From: Butyrivibrio sp.
GTDB lineage: Bacteria > Bacillota > Clostridia > Lachnospirales > Lachnospiraceae
Length of the DNA stretch: 64,000 bases
Assembly: GCA_017615275.1 (NCBI GenBank)
Contig: JAGAAO010000099.1
Coordinates: 62,001-126,000, forward strand
Direction: 5' to 3'
The notes under the pieces are model-generated. The model ran no database searches, was not told where the DNA came from, and saw only the letters and a list, made by a program, of their open reading frames with translations. This document shows, piece after piece, positions 53,587-62,332 of the stretch. The stretch's first letter is position 1. Every line of letters begins with the position of its first letter. A program made the translations under genes and the position numbers.

Positions 53587-55524
53587 ATGTTAGTTCGATT
53601 ACTATGCCCATTGGCATATTCTTTGATTCTTGGAGGAGTATGGAGCGCATGCTTCAAGAAGAAATTCTCAAATTCACTTGCACCTGCATATATGCTTCAC
53701 ATTCTGCTTGTTCTTATAAGCGGGATGTTATTTAAGCGTCTGTCATATGGAATATACGGAGGTTTGGCAATTGCAGGTGTCATAGGAGCATTTCTGCTTA
53801 TAAAGAACAGGAAGGCTTTTTCAAGACAGGGTACATATGAATATTTTAAGAAAATGTGGAATGAAGGAGGATTTATTTTCCTAACATTCTATGTTTTTTG
53901 TTTTGTGATTAATTTTAAGAAATGCTTTATGGATTGGGATGAGTTTTCTCATTGGGGATTTTTCTTAAAGGAAAGTTTAAGGCTTGATAGTCTTTATTGT
54001 ATGTCTCCGATTTGGTTCTCGCATAAAGACTATGTTCCTGCAATAACCTTGTTTGAAACAATCTGGTGCAGATTAAGCGGGAGATTTACTGAACCTGATG
54101 CATACAGAGGTATACAGATTTTCATGTTTTCAATGTTAATGCCGATATTTGAGCGTATCAGTGAGCATGTAGCTGAGAAGACCGAAAAATGTGCAGATAA
54201 GGTGGTATTAGTGAAATGCAGGCTGTTTCAGCTGAGTGTGGTTCTTATAGTTCTGCTGATTCCATTATTGTTTGATACGAAAAACGGTTTCTGTTTCTAT
54301 CATTCTGTCTATTGTGATATAGCGGTTGGAATAGTCTTTTATTGGTGTGTGTTCGAAGCTTACAAAATGCGTGATGATATTTGTTATATGCTTTTTGAAT
54401 TGGCTGTCGGAATGTCTGTGTTAGTATTGGCTAAGATGATGGCCATGGCTTTGATGCCGCTTGTGGTTGCAGTTATATTTGTTCAGATTTTTCTTTTATC
54501 AAAAGGAAAGAAAAGTGTTAAGTTATGGGGGCTTTTTAGTTCATCATTAATAGTTCCTGTTGCATTATGGTTTCTTTTTAATAAATTTGTTGATAAGTAT
54601 GTAGGCAATACCGGCGGCGGACAAAGCTATGACGGAATGAAGCTGTCATCACTTAAGGAAGTATTCACAAGTCCTGAAAACAGTGCCATACCTTATTTGA
54701 TACAGGTCAAAAATACCTATATAGATGCACTGATTCATTGGGATATTCTGATTCATGGTTCTTATGTGGTTGTTATTTTATTTGCCGCGATCGGATTTTG
54801 GGTTTTGGCACATTTTTGTGATGAAGAACCTGGAAAAAAGAAGATGGTGCTTGCCGGAATATGGACATTGGGCGCCGGCGTTTTTTACGCGCTTCTTATG
54901 TACTTTTTGTATTGTACTGCTTTTAGTGAATATGAAGCAGTCAGGTTGGCGAGTTATGAAAGGTACATGAATTCTTTTGTTATAGCTGTATTATTTTTGC
55001 TTCTGGCTGTTTATTTTGATTCAGGTGTTTGGAAACGGTATTTGAAGGAATATTATCTGCTGGTTATTCTTCTTTCTGCTGATCTTGCTTTTTTTAATGT
55101 GGATGTATTTGATCAGGTTCTTCCGGGAACGATTACTCATGATGAAGAGGAACTAAGCAGGTATACGATAGGGGCGGCTGCAATTTTAAATGATACCGGG
55201 GAAGATGATAGTGTATACATTATAAGAAGAGGAGATGACGGAGGATTTGTATGTCGTCAGCAATATTATTGTTGCCCGAGAACAATAGGCGGTGGAAGTG
55301 TAGGCCCTGCAGTAGATGAGGATGATGTTTGGTCAAGAGATTTATCGGCGGAAGAATTTGTTGAAACTTTGAAGGGATATGATTACATATATTTCAGCAG
55401 GCTTGATGAAACGTTTATAGGGAAATACTCAGGCATATTTGATGATCCGGCGCAGGTAGTTGAAGGTAATATATACAGGATTATAGATTCCGGCTCAAAA
55501 ATAGGCTTGGAAAAGACTGAGTAA
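53587..55524 (+). CDS. Large membrane protein, GT-C glycosyltransferase-like
   Basis: This 645-residue protein has a strong GGGGAGGAG ribosome binding site. It has about twelve membrane segments, and in the first long loop CFMDWDEFSHWGFFLKESLR (about residues 118-137), an acidic motif in the position used by GT-C catalytic loops. The last 130 residues are soluble (YIIRRGDDGGFVCRQQYYCC). No named family is recognised. It may add sugars to an exported polymer or to a wall component. The next gene follows closely and is of similar size and topology. Confidence 0.75.
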   Translation: MLVRLLCPLAYSLILGGVWSACFKKKFSNSLAPAYMLHILLVLISGMLFKRLSYGIYGGLAIAGVIGAFLLIKNRKAFSRQGTYEYFKKMWNEGGFIFLTFYVFCFVINFKKCFMDWDEFSHWGFFLKESLRLDSLYCMSPIWFSHKDYVPAITLFETIWCRLSGRFTEPDAYRGIQIFMFSMLMPIFERISEHVAEKTEKCADKVVLVKCRLFQLSVVLIVLLIPLLFDTKNGFCFYHSVYCDIAVGIVFYWCVFEAYKMRDDICYMLFELAVGMSVLVLAKMMAMALMPLVVAVIFVQIFLLSKGKKSVKLWGLFSSSLIVPVALWFLFNKFVDKYVGNTGGGQSYDGMKLSSLKEVFTSPENSAIPYLIQVKNTYIDALIHWDILIHGSYVVVILFAAIGFWVLAHFCDEEPGKKKMVLAGIWTLGAGVFYALLMYFLYCTAFSEYEAVRLASYERYMNSFVIAVLFLLLAVYFDSGVWKRYLKEYYLLVILLSADLAFFNVDVFDQVLPGTITHDEEELSRYTIGAAAILNDTGEDDSVYIIRRGDDGGFVCRQQYYCCPRTIGGGSVGPAVDEDDVWSRDLSAEEFVETLKGYDYIYFSRLDETFIGKYSGIFDDPAQVVEGNIYRIIDSGSKIGLEKTE

Positions 55525-55543
55525 ATCGGTGGAGGAAAATTGG

Positions 55544-57496
55544 TTGTTAAAAAAAATCAGGTTAAAAAATGAAGATAAGATCAATTGTTTGTTGTTTCTG
55601 ACGTTTGTGTTTGGTCTTTTATCTGTATATTTTAACTATTTATATCACGTCGGGGAAATGGAAGACGGCCTAAGGATGATATTTCTTGTCGGAGATGTGA
55701 CGTTTGTATCTGCGTTTATTTTGCTTAATAAGAGTAAGTTGGATGATTCTTATAGAAAAAGTGTGCGCAGACAGATTGTCGGAGTTTGCTGTATAGGGCT
55801 CCTTAGCAGTATTGCTGTGATCAGGGAAAGCGGAGCGCTGATCGCTGATCGTGTTATATATTATTTATTGTTTGCCGGTAGTGTGGCTTTAATAAGTCTT
55901 TTGGTGGTGATGTGGGATCTTGCTAAGAAAGATGGCGCGATCAGAAGCAGGATAGTAGCAATAAGAGAAAATAAGCATATTCTGATCATGCTTATCATTT
56001 TGTTGGCGATGACATATCATAGAAAGACATATTTTTTATGGGATTGTCATAATATGTTTTCACATATGGACAATATTGATGATATTTATTCATTGTGGGA
56101 TATTAATGATTGGATTTTTTTTGGACATATTTCTTATTCGTATGTGATAGGGGCAATTATTCATAAATTCATTTATGGAACAGCTTTACTTGGACAGATT
56201 ATGTATGCCAAGCTGCTTTTTTTGATCGGTGCATTTGGTTTTTGGAAATTGATCAATTATATGTACAAAGGTCGTTCTGTTGTTGAGTATTTGGCTGTGA
56301 CGGCAGCATATGCTTGTTCGCCGTTTATGTTGGGAATGGTTGGGTACAGTTACAATGATTATGCCACGTGGTGTGTATTACCCATTATGCTGTATTTTCT
56401 TTGGGCGAATCAGGATATCTACGCTTTTTTAGCCGGGATGTATTTTGTTTTTTGTAAAGAGACAGATGTAGTTGTATATGCATTTATAATATTGGGAATG
56501 CAGTTAGTTGACATTGTAAGCAAGCGAAAATTGTTTTATAACTACAAAAGATATTTGGTGCTGTATGTTCCATGTTTTATCTGGCTTTTTTCGTATGAGA
56601 CCATAGGCCACTGGACGGGCGGCGGAGAAATGGTATTTAATAAGGGCTATGCATTAGGCAAATTGAAATCGTTTTTCTTTGTAAATTTCAATTGGGCGGT
56701 TTTGGCTCTTGCAATAGTTGCGCTGGTTAGCTGCGCAGTGGTAAAAGAGTATCGAAATTATATGAAATACTTTTTTCCTGTGTCTTTTTCTTCAATCATA
56801 TATCTGGTGATTTCTGTGATAATTAATACGGGAGTGTTGCATCCAAGATATATTGATGCGTTATATGCAAGCATATATATTATGGCTTCGTTTGTCCCGA
56901 TGATTCTTTTGAAGAAAAAGATGATCAAGAATGTGGTGCTCACAGGAAGCATCGCAGTATTGTTTATTTCATGTTTCTTCACTGTCGATCCTATCAGTAG
57001 GATATGCTTTTCAAATATAAATGTTGGAAAAAGGTCAGTTATATGCACAGCAGAACCGATGAGTGATGGATTTGTATATAATGATCAGCATCAGAATTAT
57101 GGTTATGTTATGGATATGGCACTTGATGGTGTTTGTGATGCCGATAATGTAATCTTCATGCCTGTATATAACAATGATTCATGGCACTTTGATTCTATGG
57201 GACATTACCGGACTTTAAGTGAAGGTGAGAATGAAATAGTAGTATCAGAGAATTGGAATGACAAATTGAAGACTCGAATGGTTGATGATGACTATGAAGG
57301 GAATATATCATTTGATGTTCATAATATAACAGATGAGTATTGCTTTGAGCTGCATGAAGGGCAAAGAGGCATATATTATTATACGGAATATGTCGGTTTG
57401 GATATTGCTAATAAGATTGAAAAGAGCATGCAAATTATAAGTAAAGACAGTTTTGAAAAAGGTGGCTGGATTGTATATAGGTTAATATTTGAATAA
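55544..57496 (+). CDS. Large membrane protein, second GT-C-like gene of the pair
   Basis: TTG 55544 lies eight bases after GGAGG (55531-55535) and gives 650 residues. An in-frame GTG at 55529 is possible but has no good ribosome binding site. About twelve membrane segments are visible. The loop TYFLWDCHNMFSHMDNIDDI carries acidic residues near the start of the conserved core, and GYSYNDYATWCVLPIMLYF follows later. A soluble tail of about 140 residues ends the protein. The two genes are co-directional and 19 bases apart, so they are likely to be made together. Confidence 0.75.
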   Translation: MLKKIRLKNEDKINCLLFLTFVFGLLSVYFNYLYHVGEMEDGLRMIFLVGDVTFVSAFILLNKSKLDDSYRKSVRRQIVGVCCIGLLSSIAVIRESGALIADRVIYYLLFAGSVALISLLVVMWDLAKKDGAIRSRIVAIRENKHILIMLIILLAMTYHRKTYFLWDCHNMFSHMDNIDDIYSLWDINDWIFFGHISYSYVIGAIIHKFIYGTALLGQIMYAKLLFLIGAFGFWKLINYMYKGRSVVEYLAVTAAYACSPFMLGMVGYSYNDYATWCVLPIMLYFLWANQDIYAFLAGMYFVFCKETDVVVYAFIILGMQLVDIVSKRKLFYNYKRYLVLYVPCFIWLFSYETIGHWTGGGEMVFNKGYALGKLKSFFFVNFNWAVLALAIVALVSCAVVKEYRNYMKYFFPVSFSSIIYLVISVIINTGVLHPRYIDALYASIYIMASFVPMILLKKKMIKNVVLTGSIAVLFISCFFTVDPISRICFSNINVGKRSVICTAEPMSDGFVYNDQHQNYGYVMDMALDGVCDADNVIFMPVYNNDSWHFDSMGHYRTLSEGENEIVVSENWNDKLKTRMVDDDYEGNISFDVHNITDEYCFELHEGQRGIYYYTEYVGLDIANKIEKSMQIISKDSFEKGGWIVYRLIFE

Positions 57497-57519
57497 TGAG
57501 TATATAGGAAATAAGAATA

Positions 57520-59142
57520 ATGAATAACATCAACCCTATTACAAAACTTGATTATCCGGATCCGGAAGTGATAAGAGTTGAGGATACTTACTATATGGTG
57601 AGTACCACGATGTACTTCATGCCGGGCTGCGAAATACTTCGCTCTTACGACCTTGTGAACTGGGAGCATGCCGCATACGTATATGATACGTTGGATGGCA
57701 CCGCTGCTCAGAAGTTAGAGGGAAAAGAAAATGTATACGGCTGCGGTATGTGGGCTGCAAGCCTTAGTTATTATAAAGACGTATATTATGTATGCTTTGT
57801 GGCCAATGACACACATAAGACATATATATATCAGGCAAAAGACATATATGGTCCATGGGAAAAGTATACACTTGAGGATTTTTATCATGACAATTCTATT
57901 TTATTTGATGATGACGGTAAGATATACATCGTTTATGGAAATACTGATATATATCTAAAAGAACTTAAATTTGATGCAGCCATGCATCTTACAGATGTCG
58001 GAACAGAGCCTGCCAAATTGATCTTATCTGATAAGAATGAAGTATATCTTGGATATGAAGGCTCTCATTTTTACAAAATAAATGGTAAATACTATATTTT
58101 TTTAATTCATATGCCAAAGAGCACGGGAAAAAGAACTGAGGCTGTTTTTGTGGCAGATAAGCCTGAAGGGCCGTACTATGGCAAAGATGTTATGGATGAT
58201 GACAGAGGTTACAGAAATTCAGGAGTAGCTCAGGGCAGTATTGTTGATAGTCCGTCAGGAAAGTGGTACGGCATCCTCTTTCAGGATAGCGGCGCAGTGG
58301 GAAGAATCCCATGCCTTATGCCGGTGACATGGGGGAAGAGAACAATTGGTGAAGGCAAAGATGTTGATTTCCCCGTTTTGGGTGAAGCAGGAAAAATACC
58401 TGAAGAATTCGAAATTGAAGATTTAAATCCCGGATACAAATATGCCCCATTGGTAGCAAGCGATGATTTCAAAGCGGATTATAACGGGACTCCATCTTCG
58501 AGTTATGGATTCAAGCCCTGCTGGCAGTTTAATCACGAGCCTGATCTTTCGCTTGTAAAAAGAGATTTGGAAAATGGCAATGTTACTGTCACAACAGATA
58601 AGATAAGCAGTAACCTGGTTCAGGCCAAAAACACTTTGACGCAGAGAACTCTTTTCCCCGGGTGCGAAGCAGACGTCACTGTTGATGCGAACGGCATTAA
58701 AGACGGAGACTATGCGGGATTGAGCCTGCTCGAGAGTAACTACGGATTTATCGCGGTAACAAAAAGAGACACATCTTATTATCTTGTAATGGGAAAAAGA
58801 GAACTTGAAAACAAAGATATCTGGGGCGAAAGAAATGATGATGAACCTTTTGAGGAAGTGGAGTGCGTTTTGCTTGATAGCCCGGTTGTAACACTTCACG
58901 CCGCAGTCTGCTTCGATAACAAAACAATCAGGAGAAGCAAGCAGCCAAGCCTTATTCCGGATTCCGATGACACAGTATCCTTCTTCTATAAATCTGATTC
59001 TGAGCATCTGAAGAAACTTGGAAGCGATCACAAGTTGGAATTCAAACTCGATCATTTCACCGGTGTGCGATTTGGACTTTTTATCTATAGCACAAAAGAA
59101 ATCGGTGGCAGCGCGAGTTTTTCTGATTTTATTTATGTTTAA
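57520..59142 (+). CDS. Glycoside hydrolase family 43 (xylosidase/arabinofuranosidase)
   Basis: This 540-residue protein lacks a signal peptide and is therefore cytoplasmic. The five-bladed GH43 propeller has the base D14 in KLDYPDPEVIRVEDTYYM, the modulator D124 in FYHDNSILFDDDGKIYIVYG and the acid E180 in YLGYEGSHFYKINGKYYI. A C-terminal beta-sandwich domain (from about residue 315, WQFNHEPD and onward) matches the xylosidase C-terminal domain found in GH43 enzymes that trim xylo-oligosaccharides. Its codon and base use are more GC-rich than the capsule genes. It follows the membrane protein pair by 23 bases but is functionally unrelated. Confidence 0.9.
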   Translation: MNNINPITKLDYPDPEVIRVEDTYYMVSTTMYFMPGCEILRSYDLVNWEHAAYVYDTLDGTAAQKLEGKENVYGCGMWAASLSYYKDVYYVCFVANDTHKTYIYQAKDIYGPWEKYTLEDFYHDNSILFDDDGKIYIVYGNTDIYLKELKFDAAMHLTDVGTEPAKLILSDKNEVYLGYEGSHFYKINGKYYIFLIHMPKSTGKRTEAVFVADKPEGPYYGKDVMDDDRGYRNSGVAQGSIVDSPSGKWYGILFQDSGAVGRIPCLMPVTWGKRTIGEGKDVDFPVLGEAGKIPEEFEIEDLNPGYKYAPLVASDDFKADYNGTPSSSYGFKPCWQFNHEPDLSLVKRDLENGNVTVTTDKISSNLVQAKNTLTQRTLFPGCEADVTVDANGIKDGDYAGLSLLESNYGFIAVTKRDTSYYLVMGKRELENKDIWGERNDDEPFEEVECVLLDSPVVTLHAAVCFDNKTIRRSKQPSLIPDSDDTVSFFYKSDSEHLKKLGSDHKLEFKLDHFTGVRFGLFIYSTKEIGGSASFSDFIYV

Positions 59143-59144
59143 AT

Positions 59145-59170
59145 AAAACGTTGTCGCGCGACAACGTTTT
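59145..59170. terminator. Perfect 26-bp palindrome, likely terminator
   Basis: The two 13-base halves, AAAACGTTGTCGC and GCGACAACGTTTT, are exact complements and abut without a spacer, two bases after the GH43 stop. It can form a GC-containing hairpin and is flanked by A4 and T4 runs, so it may terminate in both directions. It could also be an operator. Confidence 0.7.
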
Positions 59171-59234
59171 GTTGATGGTTATCAAAAAGCCCGTATTTTA
59201 AAATAATTCTATGGCAAATATTTAACGATGATTA

Positions 59235-59265
59235 CCGGCATATGGCAGGATCACAAAAATGCCGG
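59235..59265. repeat. Leader inverted repeat before the flavin oxidoreductase
   Basis: CCGGCAT (59235-59241) and ATGCCGG (59259-59265) form 7-bp arms with a 17-nt spacer. They end five bases before AAGGAGG (59271-59277). The element may fold in the leader or bind a regulator. A weak promoter match, TTGATG with TATTTT 16 nt downstream (59172-59199), lies upstream. Confidence 0.4.
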
Positions 59266-59282
59266 ATAATAAGGAGGTTTCA

Positions 59283-61274
59283 ATGAAATATAAGGGACTT
59301 TTTGAACCAATCAAAATTGGCAAATTGGAAATCAAGAACCGCTATGCTATGGCTCCCATGGGACCGCTTGGTCTCGGAGACTGTGAAGGCGGATGGAATG
59401 ACAGAGGTATCGACTATTACACCAGACGTGCTCAGGGTGGTATTGGTCTTATTATTACGGGTGTTACTTTCTCTGATACAGAGGTTGAAAAGCCTTCATT
59501 CCCAAACACACCCAATTCTACGTACAATCCGGTTCAATTCGTAAGAACCAGCCGTGAGATGACAGAGCGTGTTCATGCTTACGGATCAAAGATCTTTTTA
59601 CAGATGAGCGGTGGATTCGGACGAGTTACAATTCCTACAAACTTAGGTGAATTCCCGCCTGTATCTGCATCAGCTATTCCTCACAGATGGCTTGATAAGA
59701 CTTGCCGCCCGCTTACAGTTGAAGAGATTCACGGAATCGTGGAAAGCTTCGGAAAAGGCGCATATAACGCTAAGCGCGCAGGCTTTGACGGTGTTGAGAT
59801 TCACGCCGTTCATGAAGGCTATCTTATCGATCAGTTTGCTATTTCTTTCTTCAACCAGCGTACAGATGAATATGGCGGATCACTTGAAAACAGACTTAGA
59901 TTTGCTAAGGAAATCCGTGAAGAGATTGCTAAGACTTGCGGATGGGATTTCCCCGTTGCATTGAGATTCTCATTAAAGAGCATGGTTAAGGATTTCCGCG
60001 AAGGTGCACTTCCCGGAGAAGAATTCGAGGAGAAGGGCCGTGATATCGAGGAAGGTATCGAGGCTGCCAAGCTTCTTGAGAAATACGGCTATGATGCTCT
60101 TGATGTTGATGCCGGAACATATGATGCGTGGTGGTGGAATCATCCCCCGATGTACATGGAGAAGGCTCCTTACAAAGAGTTTGCAAGAATTACAAAAGAA
60201 AATGTAAATATCCCTGTTATCATGGCTGGACGAGTTGATAACCCAGATACAGCTCTTGAGTGTCTTGAAAACAATATTTGCGACATGATATCTCTCGGAC
60301 GTCCGACCCTTGCCGATCCTGATATTGTAAACAAGATTCGCAGAAACAATTTGAGCCGGATCCGTCCTTGTATCAGTTGCCAGGAAGGTTGTATGGGACG
60401 TATCCAGAGCTATTCGCTTATAAATTGTGCTGTTAACCCTCAGGCAGGAAAAGAGAGATTGAACAGATACAATCCTATTGTTAAAAAGAAAAAGGTGCTT
60501 GTAGTAGGCGGTGGTGTTGCCGGACTTGAGGCTGCACGAGTACTTGCAGAGAGAGGCCACGAGCCTGTTCTTTATGAGGCAACAGGAAGACTCGGCGGAA
60601 ATCTTATCCCCGGAGGCGCACCTTCATTTAAGGAAGACGATATAGCTCTTGCAAAGTGGTATGAAGATGAAATGACACGCCTCGGAGTTGAGGTTCATCT
60701 TAATACTAAGGCAGATGAGAAAGAAATTCTTGACCAGCAGTTTGATGCTGTTATCCTTGCAACAGGTTCTCGCCCGAAGATGTTCTCACTTGGAGATGAC
60801 GAGAAGGTATATTCAGCAGAGCAGGTACTTCTCGGTCAGAAGGAAACAGGTGATAACGTGGCTGTAGTTGGTGGCGGACTTGTCGGATGTGAGCTTGCAC
60901 TTGACCTTGCAATGAAGGGCAAGAAGGTTACTATCGTTGAAGCTCTTGATAAGATTTTGGCAGTTAACGGACCTCTTTGTTCAGCAAATAAGGAAATGCT
61001 TGAGAAGCTTATTCCTTTCAACGGAATTGAAGTTGTAACAGGAGCTAAAGTTACAGAGTATAAGAATGGCGTTCTTAAGGCTGAAGTTGCAGACAGCATT
61101 AAGGAACTTGCTGCAGACAGCGTTGTTTTATGCGTTGGATATTCCAGTGAAAATACTCTTTATAACAAGTATAAGAACGATGTGGATGAAATCTATCTCC
61201 TTGGAGATGCCAGACAGGTATCTAACATAATGTACGGTATCTGGGATGCGTTTGAAGTTGCAAACAATATCTGA
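59283..61274 (+). CDS. FAD/FMN/4Fe-4S NADH:flavin oxidoreductase (enoate reductase/BaiCD type)
   Basis: ATG 59283 after AAGGAGG gives 663 residues. An in-frame ATG at 59259 lies in the leader hairpin. The N-terminal old-yellow-enzyme TIM barrel (about 1-360) shows YAMAPMGPLGLGDCEGG, GVEIHAVHEGYLIDQF and NQRTDEYGGSLENRLRFA. The 4Fe-4S cysteines are C363, C366, C370 and C382. The C-terminal half binds FAD (VLVVGGGVAGLEAARVLAE) and NAD(P)H (VAVVGGGLVGCELALDLAM). This is the 2,4-dienoyl-CoA reductase/BaiCD/BaiH layout that reduces activated C=C bonds in anaerobes. The substrate is not predictable. Confidence 0.93.
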   Translation: MKYKGLFEPIKIGKLEIKNRYAMAPMGPLGLGDCEGGWNDRGIDYYTRRAQGGIGLIITGVTFSDTEVEKPSFPNTPNSTYNPVQFVRTSREMTERVHAYGSKIFLQMSGGFGRVTIPTNLGEFPPVSASAIPHRWLDKTCRPLTVEEIHGIVESFGKGAYNAKRAGFDGVEIHAVHEGYLIDQFAISFFNQRTDEYGGSLENRLRFAKEIREEIAKTCGWDFPVALRFSLKSMVKDFREGALPGEEFEEKGRDIEEGIEAAKLLEKYGYDALDVDAGTYDAWWWNHPPMYMEKAPYKEFARITKENVNIPVIMAGRVDNPDTALECLENNICDMISLGRPTLADPDIVNKIRRNNLSRIRPCISCQEGCMGRIQSYSLINCAVNPQAGKERLNRYNPIVKKKKVLVVGGGVAGLEAARVLAERGHEPVLYEATGRLGGNLIPGGAPSFKEDDIALAKWYEDEMTRLGVEVHLNTKADEKEILDQQFDAVILATGSRPKMFSLGDDEKVYSAEQVLLGQKETGDNVAVVGGGLVGCELALDLAMKGKKVTIVEALDKILAVNGPLCSANKEMLEKLIPFNGIEVVTGAKVTEYKNGVLKAEVADSIKELAADSVVLCVGYSSENTLYNKYKNDVDEIYLLGDARQVSNIMYGIWDAFEVANNI

Positions 61275-61306
61275 TAGAAAAGAAAAATCAGTAGCATAAT
61301 GAATAT

Positions 61307-61349
61307 AAAACGACGAATGGCTTATATAATGAGTCATTCGTCGTTTTTT
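61307..61349. terminator. Bidirectional terminator between oxidoreductase and LysR gene
   Basis: The arms AAAACGACGAATG (61307-61319) and CATTCGTCGTTTT (61335-61347) pair with a 15-nt loop and are followed by TT. The LysR stop codon (61348-61350) overlaps the T-run. Confidence 0.88.
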
Positions 61350-62214
61350 AGTGAAGCTTGTTAGAGCATTGTTCCAAAAACCTCTTTGCCAACTCCGCAT
61401 CGGGTGAGTTTTCCAGATAAATTCCGTACACATCCCAAGTATAGGTGTCGGTTATCGGGATGGCTTTGACGTCATTGTCATCCTTGAAAAATCTGGGAGC
61501 AATTCCAATACCGATCCCATTTTTTACAAGGCGGTAAATAGAATCTCCTTCGCCAACCTTAGCAACAATTTCGGGATTGAAATCGTTCATATGGCAGGCG
61601 TTTATGAAATCGTGATAAATGTGATATTTTTCATTCATGGAGATAATAGGTTCATCTTTGATCTCCGCAATGCCGATCTGCTGTTTGTTCCTGAGTCTGT
61701 GATCTTTGTGGACATAGAGGACAATATCTACCGATTTGATAAGCTCTGACATAAGCCCCGGAACTTGCGGTTTTCCTACCACAAGACCGCAGTTTATCTC
61801 ATCGTTCAATACACGTTTCAGGATAGTTTTGTTTTCCTGTTCATCCCAGCTTGCAATAATTTCCGGATTCGATTTCATAAAAGAATGCACGGAAGGGATA
61901 TCGACAGCTCGCAGTGTACCTGCCGCAAATCCAATCCTGAAGCGCTTTTCTCTGTCGTTCACGGCTCTGATCTCCGTAAACATTTCATTCATTTTTTTAA
62001 TTATGGCTTTGGATTTTTCATAGAAAATCTTTCCGCTTTCCGTGGGTATAAAGCCATCTTTAGTTCGTGAAAAAAGCTGAGTGCCGCATTCCTCTTCGAG
62101 GTTTTTTATGATCTTGCTGAGTCCTTGAGGTGATAGAAACAGCTTGTTTGCAGCTACCTGGAGGTTTCGTTCTTCATATATGATTTGAAAACATTTTAGA
62201 TTCCTTGTATTCAT
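61348..62214 (-). CDS. LysR family transcriptional regulator
   Basis: This 288-residue protein opens with the winged helix-turn-helix of LysR proteins: MNTRNLKCFQIIYEERNLQV, then AANKLFLSPQGLSKIIKNLE and FSRTKDGFIPTESGKIFYEK. The periplasmic-binding-like effector domain starts with FRIGFAAGTLRAV and includes INCGLVVGKP and VKNGIGIGIAPRFF. No clear ribosome binding site precedes the ATG at 62214. It converges on the flavin oxidoreductase gene, so it may or may not control it. The 118-nt region to the HD-GYP gene would hold its promoter. Confidence 0.93.
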   Translation of the reverse strand: MNTRNLKCFQIIYEERNLQVAANKLFLSPQGLSKIIKNLEEECGTQLFSRTKDGFIPTESGKIFYEKSKAIIKKMNEMFTEIRAVNDREKRFRIGFAAGTLRAVDIPSVHSFMKSNPEIIASWDEQENKTILKRVLNDEINCGLVVGKPQVPGLMSELIKSVDIVLYVHKDHRLRNKQQIGIAEIKDEPIISMNEKYHIYHDFINACHMNDFNPEIVAKVGEGDSIYRLVKNGIGIGIAPRFFKDDNDVKAIPITDTYTWDVYGIYLENSPDAELAKRFLEQCSNKLH

Positions 62215-62332
62215 AAAAAAATAATAGCAAGGTGGAAAGAATATGCAATAGATATTTAAAATATGCTAAAATATTTACGAAAAGCTGATAATACCTTCTT
62301 TTGGCATTTTGTCTTTTTTGGAGGGATAGCGG

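Noticed and set aside
58423..59055. 210-residue open frame on the minus strand
   Set aside because: It is antisense to the GH43 C-terminal domain and has no recognisable motif or ribosome binding site.
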